From Amaranthus tricolor (taxonomy: Eukaryota; Streptophyta; Magnoliopsida; Caryophyllales; Amaranthaceae): 64,000 bases of DNA. The translations under genes and the position numbers were made by a program. The stretch is from positions 19,805,227 through 19,869,226 of the forward strand of contig NC_080056.1 in the NCBI RefSeq assembly GCF_026212465.1, written 5' to 3'. How positions within the stretch are numbered: the first letter of the stretch is position 1; the number at the start of each line of letters is the position of its first letter. Below are positions 33,434 through 45,110 of this stretch, in pieces. A model generated the notes under the pieces. It worked only from the letters and a program-made list of their open reading frames with translations, was not told the DNA's origin and did not search any database.

Positions 33434-36400
33434 ATGACCTCAACCACTAATTACCCCCAAGTTAATTGGGTTCCCACATTTAAGGGAGAAAAATATGAAC
33501 AATGGGCTATGCAAATGAGGTCAATATTTATCTCTCAAGATTTATGGGAATTAGTACAAGAAAGTTACGAGCAACCACCCAAAGATGACACTAAAGAGTC
33601 ATCTTGGGATGAAACAAAAATAAAACAATATAAACAAAATAGGATAAGGGATAACTATGCCCTATCCCTATTATATCGTGGAGTCGACGAGGCAATACTT
33701 ACAACGATCATGCCTGCAAAAACAGCTACGAAGGCTTGGAGGATCCTGGAGACAAAATACAGAGGTTCCGAAGAGGTAATTATTTTTAAACTCCAATCAC
33801 TATGGAGAGAATTTGATAATCTATTAATGGCAGAAAATGAAACAATACATTCATTTTTTGACCGAGTCACTAATATAGTTTATCAAATAAGATCAAATGG
33901 TGGTAAAATAGAAGATGAAAATGTGATTCGAAAAATATTAAGGAGTCTTTCACAAAAATATAACATTATTGCCACAACAATAGAAGAAGTTAACAAGAAA
34001 AATTTATCTCAATTAAGTATGCCCGAATTAATGGGATCACTACTTGCACATGAAGATAGATTAAAAAGATTTAACGAAGAACCACTAGAACAAGCATTTC
34101 AAGCTAAGTTAAAATTTTCTAATGGTGAAAATAAAAATAGTCATTGTAAAAATTATGAAAAAGGACAAACATCAACTAATTGTAGCAAGGGGAGAGGAAA
34201 TTTTAAAAATCAAAGGAGTCGATTAAATAATCAAACTGACCTTTATTGTAAATTATGTAAGAAAACTAACCACAATACTAATGATTGTCGGTACAAATGT
34301 AAGAGGTGTAATAAACACTCTCACCTCGAAAAAGATTGTTGGTATCGACAAAAAGAAGCAAACTATTCCGAAAATAATAATTCCGGAGAGCAAATATTTT
34401 ACACTGGATTAAATGCACAAGAAAAAGTAAGTGACATATGGTATATTGATAGTGGTTGTTCAAACCACATGACCGGCAATAAAAATTATTTTGTCACTCT
34501 TGACGAAAATGTTAAAACACACATCACACTTGGCGACGGTAAAAAAGAAGATGTCGCCGGAAAAGGAACAATTGCCGTTAAAACAAAAAATGGATCATCA
34601 AAATTAATTCATGAAGTTTTTTATGTTCCCGGACTTGCACAAAATTTATTAAGCGTAGGCCAATTAATTAAAAAAGGATATATGGTTAAATTTGAGGATA
34701 ACAAATGTCAAATCTATGATAAAAATAAGGGTCAGATAATAACAACTATTGAAATGGCTCCTAACAAAATATTCCCATTAAAATTGCCATTTGAAGAAAA
34801 ATTGGCTTTAAGCTCAATAAATGATGAATCCACCTTATGGCATTTGAGATTCGGGCATCTAAATTTTAACAGTCTAAAACTATTAAAACAAAAAGAAATG
34901 GTAATTGGACTACCATCAATAAAAAATGAAAGAAAAATTTGTGAAGGCTGTATATATGGCAAGATGCACAGATTGCCATTTCCTACCGCACCTTGGAGGG
35001 CCAAGGCTCCTCTAGAGCTTGTTCATGCAGATATCTGGGGTCCTACCAAGAATCCGTCTCTTGGCGGTAAAAGATATTTTCTTCTGTTCATAGATGACTA
35101 CTCCCGCATGATGTGGGTATATTTCCTGGAGAAAAAATCAGAAGCTTTTTCCCACTTCATGGAATTCAAAGCCCTCACAGAAAATCAAAGTGGGCATTCT
35201 CTTAAGATTCTTAGAACGGATCGTGGCGGAGAATTTACAAGCAACGAATTCAACAACTTCTGTAAGAAGCATGGCATTAAAAGAGAACTTACAGCAAGGC
35301 GTACACCACAACAAAATGGTGTCGCGGAAAGGAAAAACCGCACTATAGCAGAGATGGCCCGCAGCATGATGCAGGGTAAACATCTACCCAAAGGATACTG
35401 GGCCGAAGCTGTTCACACGGCAGTATATATCCTCAATAGATCTCCCACAAAAGCAGTTAGGGATTTAACGCCATATGAAGCCTGGCACAAGAGAAAGCCA
35501 AGAGTAGAACACCTCAAAGTGTTCGGATGCGTAGCTTATGCCCACATCCCAAAGGAGAATCGGGAAAAACTCGACGAGAAGGGAGAAAAATACATATTCA
35601 TTGGATACAGTCACGAAACAAAAGGATATCGCCTTTACAAGCCTGAATCTAAACAATTAATCATCTCTAGAGACGTAATTTTCGACGAAGCAGCCGAATG
35701 GACGTGGAAAGAAAAAGAAACTGAAGCTCGCGAAGGAGATACTCTCCTAAGAGATCCAAGTGAAGAAGACGGAGCAGACCAACCAACAAACCCATCATCT
35801 CCGAGTCCAAGTACACCTGAAAGTACAAGATCATTCCCAAGCTCACGAAGCCAAACATCACGTTCAACTCCTCAACCTCAAGAAGCCCGAAGATCAACAC
35901 GAGATCGGCAACCGCCATCATGGTTACAAGATTACCATTGTGACCAAGCAATGATGGCTCTCTTCTCTAGTGAGCCACAAACATTTCAAGAAGCAGCACA
36001 AGAAGAAACCTGGATTGAGGCTATGAACGAAGAAATCAAAATGATCGAGAAGAATCACACATGGAAACTTGTAGACAAACCACAAGACAAGGAAGTCATC
36101 GGACTCAAGTGGGTCTACAAGGTGAAACATAATGATGATGGCTCCATCAACAAGTACAAAGCAAGGCTCGTAGCAAAGGGATATGCGCAACAACCAGGAA
36201 TCGACTTCAACGAAACATATGCACCAGTTGTCCGCATGGAGACAATCAGAACAGTCTTGGCATTAGCAGCACAGCATCAACTACCAGTCTTTCAACTCGA
36301 TGTCAAATCAGCATTTCTAAATGGAGAACTCGAAGAAGAAGTGTACGTCGAGCAACCGCAGGGATACGTCATCAAAGGCCAAGAAGACAAAGTATATCGC

Positions 36401-37504
36401 CTTCGAAAAGCTCTGTACGGACTCAAACAAGCACCCCGAGCGTGGAACAGCAACATCGACAATTATCTTCTCCAGCATGGTTTCATCAAGAGTCCGAGTG
36501 AACCTTCACTATACATCAAGACACAAGGTAACAACTTTCTCATTTTATGCTTGTACGTGGATGATCTAATCTATACAGGCACACACCCACCGATGATCGA
36601 AGAATTTAAAAAGGCTATGATGAAGGAGTACGAGATGACAGACCTAGGTACAATGAAATACTTCCTTGGCATACAAATCAAACAAAGCCCAGGAAGAATA
36701 TTTCTATCACAAGAGAAATATGCAGAAGACCTTCTCAAGAAATTCAACATGGGTTAATGTAAACCGCTGGCTACACCAATGGCAATCAATGAGAAGTTAT
36801 CAAAGTACGATGGCAAACCAAAAGTCGACGGAGCAATGTATCGAAGCTTGGTCGGCTCTCTTATCTATCTCACACATACAAGACCAGATATAGTCAACGC
36901 TGTCAGCATCGTATCCAGGTTCATGAGTGAATCGAGCAAGGATCATCTAACAGCAGCAAAGAGGATTCTCAGATACATTAAGGGAACAAAAAGCTATGGG
37001 ATCATGTACGAAACTGAAAAAGATTTCAAGCTCACTGGATACACCGATAGCGACTGGGCTGGAAGCGTGGATGATAGAAAAAGTACAAGCGGGTACGTAT
37101 TTCAGCTTGGAAACAAGGTGGTCTCATGGTCATCAAAAAAACAGGCGACAGTAGCTTTATCATCAGCAGAAGCAGAGTACATTGCAGCAACAAGTGCAGC
37201 ACGTGAAGCAGTCTGGCTGAGAAGGATATTAATCGATCTACAACATAAGCAAGAGACACCAACTACAATGTTCTGCGACAACATGTCAACAATAGCAATG
37301 ACGAAGAATCCAGTGTTTCATAGCAGATCAAAGCACATCGAGATACGACATCACTACATTCGTGAGTTAGTAGATAAAAAAGAGATCGAACTACAATTCT
37401 GCAAGACGGGGGAGCAACTCGCAGACATTTTCACAAAACCCATATCAACTGATAGATTTATCGATTTCAGAAGACGACTTAAAGTTCAAGATTTTTCAGA
37501 TTAG
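33434..37504 (+). CDS. Copia B gag-pol polyprotein, one internal stop
   Basis: One frame of 1356 codons, interrupted only by TAA at 36755-36757 (codon 1108). Gag occupies about residues 1-330 and has two canonical CX2CX4HX4C knuckles (CKLCKKTNHNTNDC, CKRCNKHSHLEKDC). Protease shows WYIDSGCSNHM (about 335-345). Integrase has WHLRFGHL, HADIWGP, LRTDRGGEF and TPQQNGVAERKNRT. RT has FQLDVKSAFLNGELEEEVYV and YVDDLIYTG. After the stop comes RNase H with YTDSDWAGS, SSAEAEYIAA and HSRSKHIEIRHHYIRE, then a normal TAG. The ATG at 33434 is the first after the PBS and begins a typical gag. The product would make virus-like particles and integrate cDNA. The stop removes RNase H, so this copy is probably not autonomous. 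Confidence 0.95.
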
Positions 37505-37510
37505 GGGAAG

Positions 37511-37792
37511 TGTTAAAATAATCTAGAAAAATCTAGGCTTTTAATTAAATATAAAAATATCTAAACTAAAGAATTAAAAAATAAAAATATCTAAGATAAT
37601 ATAATGGAAGTAACTAGAAAAGTAATTAAAAAATTAAAAATATCTAAGATATTTTAGTAAACTTGCACTATAAATACCCATTGATGTAATCAATTTTTTG
37701 TGCAATGAAGAACAATATTTCATCCTACATATTCACTCATCTTCCTCTCCAAATAAATCCATTCATTATTTTACCATCTAAATTTTGCTACA
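37511..37792 (+). repeat. 3' LTR of Copia B
   Basis: 282 bp; differs from the 5' LTR at about two positions (within ctagg[a/c]tttt and ttt[c/g]ctaca). Confidence 0.96.
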
Positions 37793-38162
37793 TGCCTTTG
37801 TGTGTTCACGCATCAACGGAGCCTCCAAGCGAACTAAACACAAACATATTATTGTATAACCGACAGTACTTTCTAAAATGGATTCCGATTTCACTATCAC
37901 TTGAAAAAAGCTCAATAAGCTGTGAAGCATACTCATTCATAGTAATCGTAATTATGCCATTACCACAATAGAACAATTTTTATTCATAAGCGAAAATGTT
38001 AGCTTCACATGATACACAAAATGTAGGATCAGCAAGTCTAATCGGAGAAGTAAGGAAATTTTTACTCGCAACATAATGAGTTGACGACTCCCTCTTAATG
38101 ATTAACAAAATAAAACAAACAACACTTATTGAAACACAACAATATTTAGGCCAACAACTCAA
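37793..38162 (-). pseudogene. Helitron Rep, extreme N-terminal motifs
   Basis: Minus-strand SPIRLADPTFCVSCEANIFA, then MNEYASQLIELFSSDSEIGI and MFVFSSLGGSVDA correspond to the zinc-finger-like start and the F-x-F-T/S-SLGG motif of Helitron proteins. It joins 33050 across Copia B. Stops and a frame change lie near 37980. Confidence 0.75.
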
Positions 38163-38992
38163 CAGGATGTGCTACATTAATGAGCGCACAAAAATGTAAA
38201 TAACAACAAGCTTTCTTTGGTGGCCGACTTTCTATAGCAGTAAAAAAAATTCGATTAAAAAATGTACAAGGACTGTTGTGTAACAGTGTAAGTTGCTAAT
38301 CGCCTTATGATCGTGATGGATCCGAATGTAGATGATCAAATGGATTGTTGTGCAAGTTGCTAACGAGCACAAAACAACCTGTTTTATGCGCTTCTAGGAG
38401 AATAAATGTCAATGGTAATTGTAAATGCAGTCGATAAACAGATGAGTGTAGAAGTACAAATTCGATCTATGTACAGATGAGTGTAGAAGTACGCTATATG
38501 AAAGGAAGTGTTGATCTATGTCACACCAGCCATACAACAACAGCAATATAACGTGGTCAAGCGCACCATTAGTGAGAAAGCGAAAATAAAAACAAGTTCA
38601 AATATGGGTATAGAATACCATGCTGCTCAGCACACTACTATGAACTGCACTGCTGCTGCTATAGGGGACTTTTATGTGTTATATCAGATATCAGAATAGA
38701 TAATTTTCAATGAATCATTATTTTTTAAAACGAGCTATATACTTAGGCTTTATAGGAAGAAATGTTTAATCACAAACATACCAATATTTTCAAACATCCA
38801 ACATAAATGCTAGATGTTCAAGTAGAATCAATTACAAAGTAACTGCATCATGAATCATAGCTAACAATCCAAACAGTTCAAAGTAAACAAAAGTGTTCAT
38901 TTTCACAGCAATGTACACAAACAACCATCTTAAAAATAAATCCTCTAATTGCCTAACCAGCCTACGAGCTGTGTAATCTAACCAACTAATGT
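38163..38992. other. Helitron 5' region and flank, non-coding
   Basis: No recognisable coding. A 20-bp near repeat (cagatgagtgtagaagtac) occurs twice at 38440-38493. A candidate Helitron 5' terminus is at 38700. Confidence 0.45.
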
Positions 38993-39311
38993 AAGTCACG
39001 TGCGTAAGTGTATTCGGGTTTAAGTTCCATTCACCAGTTTATGGACCTAACACAACTACTATAGTAGTGCACATTTCTTTCAGTGCCATTTAGCATAACT
39101 CAAATTTAGCATGTTATTGTTTTCTTAACTGCAGTCCGCTTATTATGCATTTAAGTCACGTGCATAACTGTATCCGGCTTTATGTTCCATTCAACAATTC
39201 ATTGACCTAACACAGCTACTATAGTAATGTACATTCCTTTCATTACGATTTAACATAACCCAAATTTAGCACGTTGTTGTTTTCTTAACCGCAGACCGCT
39301 TATTATGCATT
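38993..39311. repeat. Tandem duplication of about 160 bp
   Basis: Copy 1 is 38993-39152 and copy 2 is 39153-39311; both start aagtcacgtgc and end gcttattatgcattt. They differ at many positions, so the duplication is old. No coding. Confidence 0.85.
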
Positions 39312-39708
39312 TATCTAACAATAACTAACCACAACAAGCTACATTTATGTCAAAAACTAATAAGGCAACAATTGTAAAAGCATAAACAAATGAAACATAA
39401 TCTTTGAGAAATAAGATGAAAGGATGAGCAAAAAATTTAGCACATTTGAATGTAGGTACATTTTATTCAATTTTTTGAAATAACCGTTACATTATGATGT
39501 AAGGTTGATTCAAAGAGGTATACAAAAGAGCAATGGTGTTCTAAATTGAGCAACATAAGCTTAATACAAAAGCTACTTTCTTATAATTTAACAACATAAC
39601 AACATCGACTACATTAGTCTTCTACTATTACTACTAAAGGAAAAACAACTATACTCTAAAGTAAGGAATGACAAATGCTCACACAATAGCATGAACACCT
39701 ACATTGAG
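39312..39708. other. AT-rich sequence, nothing recognised
   Basis: No gene or repeat was identified on either strand. Confidence 0.5.
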
Positions 39709-40268
39709 TCAATTCCCACACTTTTTCTTAGGAAACAAATCAGGGAAATTGTGAGGCAACCGAATGAGTTGAGAAGTACGGGGTACTATTACAAGAAACC
39801 AATTGACCCGACGTTTCTTAGGGGGAGGCAGAAGGGTACAACAGGGGATTTGAGAGGCAAGATTGGTTGGAGTCAAACATTCTTCCTCAAAAGCATGCGA
39901 AAGCATTTCAAATATTAATGCAACATACCCCTTTTCTTCAACATTCCTCTTTGTTGCGGACAACAAAAATTATCTCTCACACTCCTCACACTTTTCGGTG
40001 TTCATATGTTCAATACAAAGTTCAAAGTCTTTCACAAGAATTTCAAATACTGTTCAGTCGCCGATTCTTTCGCGGCAATCAAGTTCATAGAAACATGTCT
40101 AACTCTAAAATACGAGATCCCTTCTATGCCTGTAAAAATAACTACGTAAGCCACATGCGAATTACCATTCAAAGTACCATACAGGGGTTCACAAAAGCCC
40201 AAAAGCTTCGTCACATCTCTAAACATTTTCTTGTTAGAGCCGGTGGCAATTTTTTTGCAGCTAGCCAT
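39709..40268 (-). pseudogene. Unrecognised coding remnant, possibly B3-like at its end
   Basis: Two minus-strand frames are linked by a one-base shift near 40035 and a stop near 39975. The first (40268-40032) has MFRDVTKLLGFCEPLYGTLN and VSMNLIAAKESATEQYL. The second (39966-39709) has EMLSHAFEEECLTPTNLASQ and ends FLVIVPRTSQLIRLPHNFPD, which faintly recalls the start of a plant B3 DNA-binding domain. I do not recognise the family with confidence. The composition is coding-like, so this is probably a fragment of a real gene, perhaps carried by a transposon. Confidence 0.4.
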
Positions 40269-41056
40269 AACCTATCATTTCAGAACCATATGTTGTTCTT
40301 TTAATGGAAAATCTACCCAAAATAGGTGGCTAAAATTTAAACCTAAGAGCACTAATAGCTTACTAAATTAGCATTCACAGATTGTGTACTTAAATTTTAG
40401 GCATGATTAAGCTAGTCCAACCTCATTTTAATATGTTAATAATGTTTTATATTACTTATAATTTTACGTTAACTTTATCATTTTTTTAGTTATATTGCTT
40501 ATAATTTTCTAGTAACTCTATTTTGTAGTCATGGTCCTTATATTTTGTCCACTAACTTTATTTTGATGTTTATAAGCTTTATTTTACCTCTATCAAAGTG
40601 GAGTTCAATTATAAAATTAGGTTGATTCCCCAAAACCAAACATTCATTCCATAAATTAAATGCAAAAAAATCTCAGCAGCAAACTCAATTCCATTCTGCA
40701 GCAAACTCATTTAGGTTGAGTTCAATTAAGTGTAAGAGCTGACAAACGCATTCAATTCCGCATAAAACAACATCAAATATAAGAAAAACAAGCAAAAGAT
40801 GCAGGTTAAATGCAGAAACAAACAAAATTAACAAACGCAAAAGTAAGCCAAAATAAAAAGTTGCAGGTGGAGTTCAATTAAATGCAGGAACAAACAACAC
40901 TGACAAACTCATTCATTTCAGAATCCAGAAAAGCAAGAAAGAAACTAACCTTTAATAAGCAATTGAAAGTTAGGTAGGAATTGAATACAAGCCACTTAGC
41001 AATGCAACTGCTTCAATAAATAGAGAGGTGCCATTCTTGAACTTTGGAGGGACTTA
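40269..41056. other. Low-complexity AT/CA-rich spacer
   Basis: Contains degenerate units such as gcagcaaactca, ttcaattaa(g/a)tg and ggaacaaacaa at 40670-40920. No gene is seen. Confidence 0.45.
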
Positions 41057-41323
41057 ATGAGTCGCCCTAACAACATGGAAAACTTCATTGAGCAGCTAGA
41101 AATAAATGAAGAGAGAAGATCAGAGATGGTAATAAGAGCAACAAGAATCAGCATGTGGAATTTGCTTCTGATAGGTATTAACCAGAAGGAATCTAGAAGA
41201 GAGCAGCGTAAGAGAGAGAAAAGAAGAGCTAAAGCGGATGATTTGGCATCACAAGCTGAAGTGGCAAATTATGTGGCAAAAGTATTGTTCATGATGAATA
41301 GTATTCTTGCAAATTTTTTATAG
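41057..41323 (+). CDS. Hypothetical 88-residue protein
   Basis: Open frame starting MSRPNNMENFIEQLEINEER, then a highly basic stretch (KESRREQRKREKRRAK) and a final hydrophobic helix-like segment. The charge pattern suggests a coiled coil or nucleic-acid-binding helix. I know no family for it. It may be an exon or transposon-borne fragment; no TATA or splice context was identified. Confidence 0.3.
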   Translation: MSRPNNMENFIEQLEINEERRSEMVIRATRISMWNLLLIGINQKESRREQRKREKRRAKADDLASQAEVANYVAKVLFMMNSILANFL

Positions 41324-42060
41324 TTAGTAATAAAAATTTAATATTATTAAAGTATGCGATTAGATTCAAACAAGATCTCGCTTGCTTATATTTTTTTCTA
41401 ACACATTAGCTGCAATATATAAAATAAGCTTGAACGATGAATAGTGTTAAAAATCGTTATGTAGCTAATATTTCAGAATCGAGGAAGAATTAAATTAAAT
41501 CAGAGGAATTTAGTGTGATAATGATATCGATGACGACGACTTATAAATTGATAATTCTGACAACTTTTTAATAAATAAAAGCAAAATAACTTGATAGTAT
41601 CTTATAATTTTACTTTGACTCTACTTACAAGAATCTTTAAATCTATTATTGCATAAATAGGCCTTTTAATGTCAATATGCTTCCTTCCTAACAATTATTT
41701 CCTATATTTGGCTTTTGCTCTAAAATTTAATTCTTATTTTTAATTGTGCATAACTAAAGAATATAAAATATTTAACATTAATAAAATATGCATTGAGATA
41801 AAACAAAAAAATATTGATTTGAATATGTTTGAGCTAATAAATGAAAAAATAAAACCGCAAACATGATTTAGTAGTGCAAATTTTCATAATCAACAAAAAT
41901 TAATTACAAAGAAAATAGAAAGTGTTAATAACATTTGAGAAAAAGTTGAAACTATAAGCATGCTTTATAAATTTCCCTACCAGATTCTTCTTTTACGCTG
42001 CAATTTCAACGTAAATAAGTTTTGACTAGTATTTATCTAAAGAACTTAAGTTGGTACAAA
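41324..42060. other. AT-rich spacer
   Basis: Nothing recognisable on either strand. Confidence 0.5.
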
Positions 42061-42140
42061 TTTTTATGTAGTTCAATGGTCATGCGTTTTATTAAGAAAT
42101 CTAACGCCGCGGGTTCGATCCATGTTAGAGGCTAATAATG
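42061..42140 (+). promoter_or_regulatory. tRNA-like A and B boxes, SINE-head candidate
   Basis: A-box-like TAGTTCAATGG at 42069-42079 and B-box-like GGTTCGATCCA from 42112, 43 bases apart. It is followed by sequence ending in a ggcccctaggtgg/tcggcccta block (42200-42242) that resembles a hAT-MITE end. The A box is weaker than the one at 6616. Probably a SINE or a hAT-associated tRNA-like segment, not a tRNA gene. Confidence 0.4.
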
Positions 42141-42989
42141 CACAAACTAATTTTAATTAATAAAATTTAATTCAATTTGGGTCCCTTCATAAGCTAGGCC
42201 CCTAGGTGGTTACATCTCAAAATTACCCTCAGAATCGGCCCTAAATGGTTTGCTTTTAAGGGTTAGTAGGAAAAACTACCATAATAATGCTGGTCTTTCT
42301 TTTTCTGGTTTCCTTGTTCTCATCTTTCCTAAGTGCCGAGACGGCTCTTGAGCTGGCTTGGGGGAGGTTTTCATGCTTTGATTGGGCCGCATTATTGTTA
42401 CTATTATCTTGGTTTTGCATGTTTGACTTAGTTTTAGTTGTTGTTTTGAGTTGTGGAACTAGATTAAAGCTCCTATTAAGTAATATTAATTATTTTTCCT
42501 CTTGACTTAGAGGATCTTCGCTTGTTCGGTTTGTTGCTTGGATGACTACTCTTTTAGGCGCATTTCGACTAGCCATGTGAGGATTGTGCCTTCTAGGATT
42601 CCATTTGCGAGTCCTATTTTGAGTGCTAGTTATGGAATCTCGAAATTGTGTCTGATCTTCTTCAGTCTAATCTACTTTTAATGGACTAGAGAGGATAACA
42701 CATTTTTAGTAATAGCTACATTGCCAAATTAGCCTACCTTATGTATTACTTGACTTTAGGTTGGTGTAGGTGATTTTAGATGACAAAGTGGTGTAAACAT
42801 TGATATGATTCTAAAAATCCTTTTTGGCTTATCCATATTTTCATTTTCTCTTGCATTCTCAAAAAAGAAAAAAAAGTATATCTTGAATGAGAAAAATCAA
42901 CAAAAAAGGGAATGAGTACAAAAAGAAAAGTCTATGATAAGCACAAAAAGAAAAAGAAAAAGAAGGTGATATAAAAAGAAAAAATTGAG
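42141..42989. other. Spacer with a possible hAT-MITE end
   Basis: The only notable item is the ggcccc-containing block at 42185-42242. The ORF 42287-42505 has a hydrophobic composition but no recognised family. Confidence 0.4.
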
Positions 42990-45110
42990 AATGAAGTTTT
43001 TTGAAAATATAAACTTCTTGCAACTTCAAGAAGATGTTCATGATACTTTTCAGGACGTTATTTTGTTGTGGCGTTCCAAAGAAACTTGATTGATGTTCAA
43101 TCCTTTTTTCATGGTAGAACTCAAGAGTTTATCCTTCAGAACAATTCCTTAACATTAACTTTTAATAACTATTTTATTATGTCTATCAAATTGAGTTTCC
43201 ACAAACTGATAAAGTTATTTTAAAATAAGTGAAACTTAGATTTTTGTTTTAAAAAATATCCAAGTGAATCTAGTAATATTGTACAATAGTAGTGAACACA
43301 TTTTTTTTCAATCTTGTCATAAACTTCAAAGGTCCCCATATATCATTGTATAACAAAGCAAAGGCTTCACAAGAATGAATATAACTTTTTGGAAAACTAT
43401 TCCTTATTTTTTTTAGTTAGAGGACAAAAAGTACCAATGTAATAACTATCAACTATTTGGTTGTACAACTTCAGCCGTAATGAAATAGTAAACATTTTAG
43501 TCTTAGATGCCATATTTTGGCTTGATCACTAGAACTAATCATTTTCGTGCTAATCAACTTGCCTCCAATGTTCACATGAACTATACTTCTATTTTTTAAA
43601 TCTTGTATGTGATGAAGGGCTCTCATATATAGCAAACAACATGAGTATAAACAAAATTACATCATATATCCTTAACCAATTTTCAAAATATTATAAGATT
43701 AAACTAAAAACCAGGAAATATAACATATATTTTAAATAAAAACATTAACAAGTTTAAAACCATCAACTTTTCAAACAAAAACTTTATAACCATCAGATAT
43801 GACTATACTATGCTTCTTATGTTTGATAGATGTGTAATTACTTAGTAAATTGATATTATAACCAATAGGGTCATAAGTACTCTAGTATTCTGCTATTTGC
43901 TCAACAACTTCATCAATTGGCTGTATTAATTTGTGTCAACATAGTTTGAATGCACAAGAGATTTTGTTAAAATCACATAAGTTTTCCCATCTTGCGAAGT
44001 TTTTTTTCTCTATGTATTATATTTTTACAACATGATGAGTAACCATGAACCTTCAAGCATCTATCAAAAGTATGACTTGAAATCTGTTAATTATCAAAGA
44101 AGAAAGCATTATTCTGCCTTTTATTTCCTGAATAGCCCTTACCATTATTGTTCTTGTTCTTGTACTCCCTCCTATTCACTGAAAATGGGACATTGACACT
44201 ATTCACTTATTACTTTTAATATGTATTTTATTCTTGGTCTGTAAATTAAAACATAGTCAAGTGAGATCTAAATTGATTCATCTCCATGCAAAGATTATTA
44301 ATACCCACCTTTTATAATGTTTTGTTATTTGTAACTAGAGATATTAAGCATTGAATAAGTGCACTGGATAGCGTAAAAAAGTAAATGTCCCATTTTCAGT
44401 AAATAGGATGCAGTATTTTTTATGATAAAATTTGTGCTTTTCAGCCTTGGAAGCAACTCCAACATCTGTAACATCAATTTTACACACCTTGCTAATGCCT
44501 TGCTGAGCTTGTTCTTGTAACAAAATGCTATAGATATATATATATGAAGTACGTGACAACTATTTCATCATAATAAGATTTGCCCTTATTTAATGATAAA
44601 TTAGTATCCTATTTCATTAAGGATGAGTAATTCTTCTCCTTTATTAGCTTTTTTTGTCTTTAAAGATTATCGGAATTCACAATTAATACATAAAAAAATA
44701 GCTATTGGACTAAGAGCATCAATCTCATTCTACAATCCTCTAATCATAGTAAATATTCTTCTATGGTCATCTCAGGTTTTTGAACAACCCTTCTAATCTC
44801 TTCTTTTTCGTGAACAATTGTTCACTTGAATGTCGTTCGAATCTTTGTTCTAATTAATCTCAAACTTCTTTAGTAGTAATCAACAGAATAATAGTCTTTA
44901 AAATTTTATCATCCAAATTATTGATAAGCTGACCTAACACCACATCATTAACCAATCCCATGCTTTGCAAAGAGGTGAAATAGATGAGGATCTTTTATTA
45001 GATCCAGAAATAAAAGCAAGTTTGTTCTTCCAAGAGAGTGCAATGGTGACAATTGTTTTTCACCCTTAAAACTATGGTATCAGAATGTTAATTTTGATCT
45101 ACAATTCTAT
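42990..45110 (-). pseudogene. Decayed Copia remnant (gag to integrase)
   Basis: Minus-strand fragments in Copia order: gag-like EKEEIRRVVQKPEMTIEEYL (about 44760-44830), a knuckle region (44040-44160), pre-integrase VHVNIGGKLISTKMISSSDQ then WHLRLK (about 43500-43600), integrase start NDIWGPLK (about 43330-43350) and RIEHQSSFFGTPQQN (about 43060-43110). Stops and indels are frequent and no LTRs were found. A Stowaway-like MITE is inserted at 44165-44413. Confidence 0.72.
44165..44413. mobile_element. Stowaway-like MITE, copy 2
   Basis: 249 bp with about 28-bp inverted ends (CTCCCTCCTATTCACTGAAA on the left; inverted right end CTGCATCCTATTTACTGAAA, both continuing ATGGGACA) and TA on both sides (44163-44164, 44414-44415). 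Its interior is related to copy 1 at 11785-12032. It has no ORF. Confidence 0.85.

Larger units (their letters stand above)
33051..37792 (+). mobile_element. Copia retrotransposon B, very young
   Basis: 4742 bp. LTRs 33051-33332 and 37511-37792 are both 282 bp and differ at only two bases by eye. A perfect 5-bp duplication tgcct lies at 33046-33050 and 37793-37797. The PBS reads TTTGGTATCAAGAGC (33333 on) and the PPT ttaggggaag (37501-37510). A single gag-pol frame fills the interior except for one stop. It is inserted in the Helitron Rep N-terminus. Confidence 0.97.
12145..38700 (-). mobile_element. Decayed autonomous Helitron split by four insertions
   Basis: Minus-strand remnants occur in Helitron order from right to left: Rep N-terminus (37793-38162 and 32162-33050), HUH Rep core (30700-31411), PIF1-type helicase (29189-30700, then 19560-20243) and an RPA-like gene (12540-13290). 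The candidate 3' end is CTAG at 12145-12148 (minus strand) followed by T, with a weak hairpin 8-10 bases inside. The candidate 5' end is TC at 38700 (TCTATTCTGATATC on minus), flanked by A. The internal assignment is strong; the termini are tentative. Subtracting insertions (13802-19403, 20244-29188, 31412-32166, 33051-37797) leaves about 6.5 kb. Confidence 0.8.
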
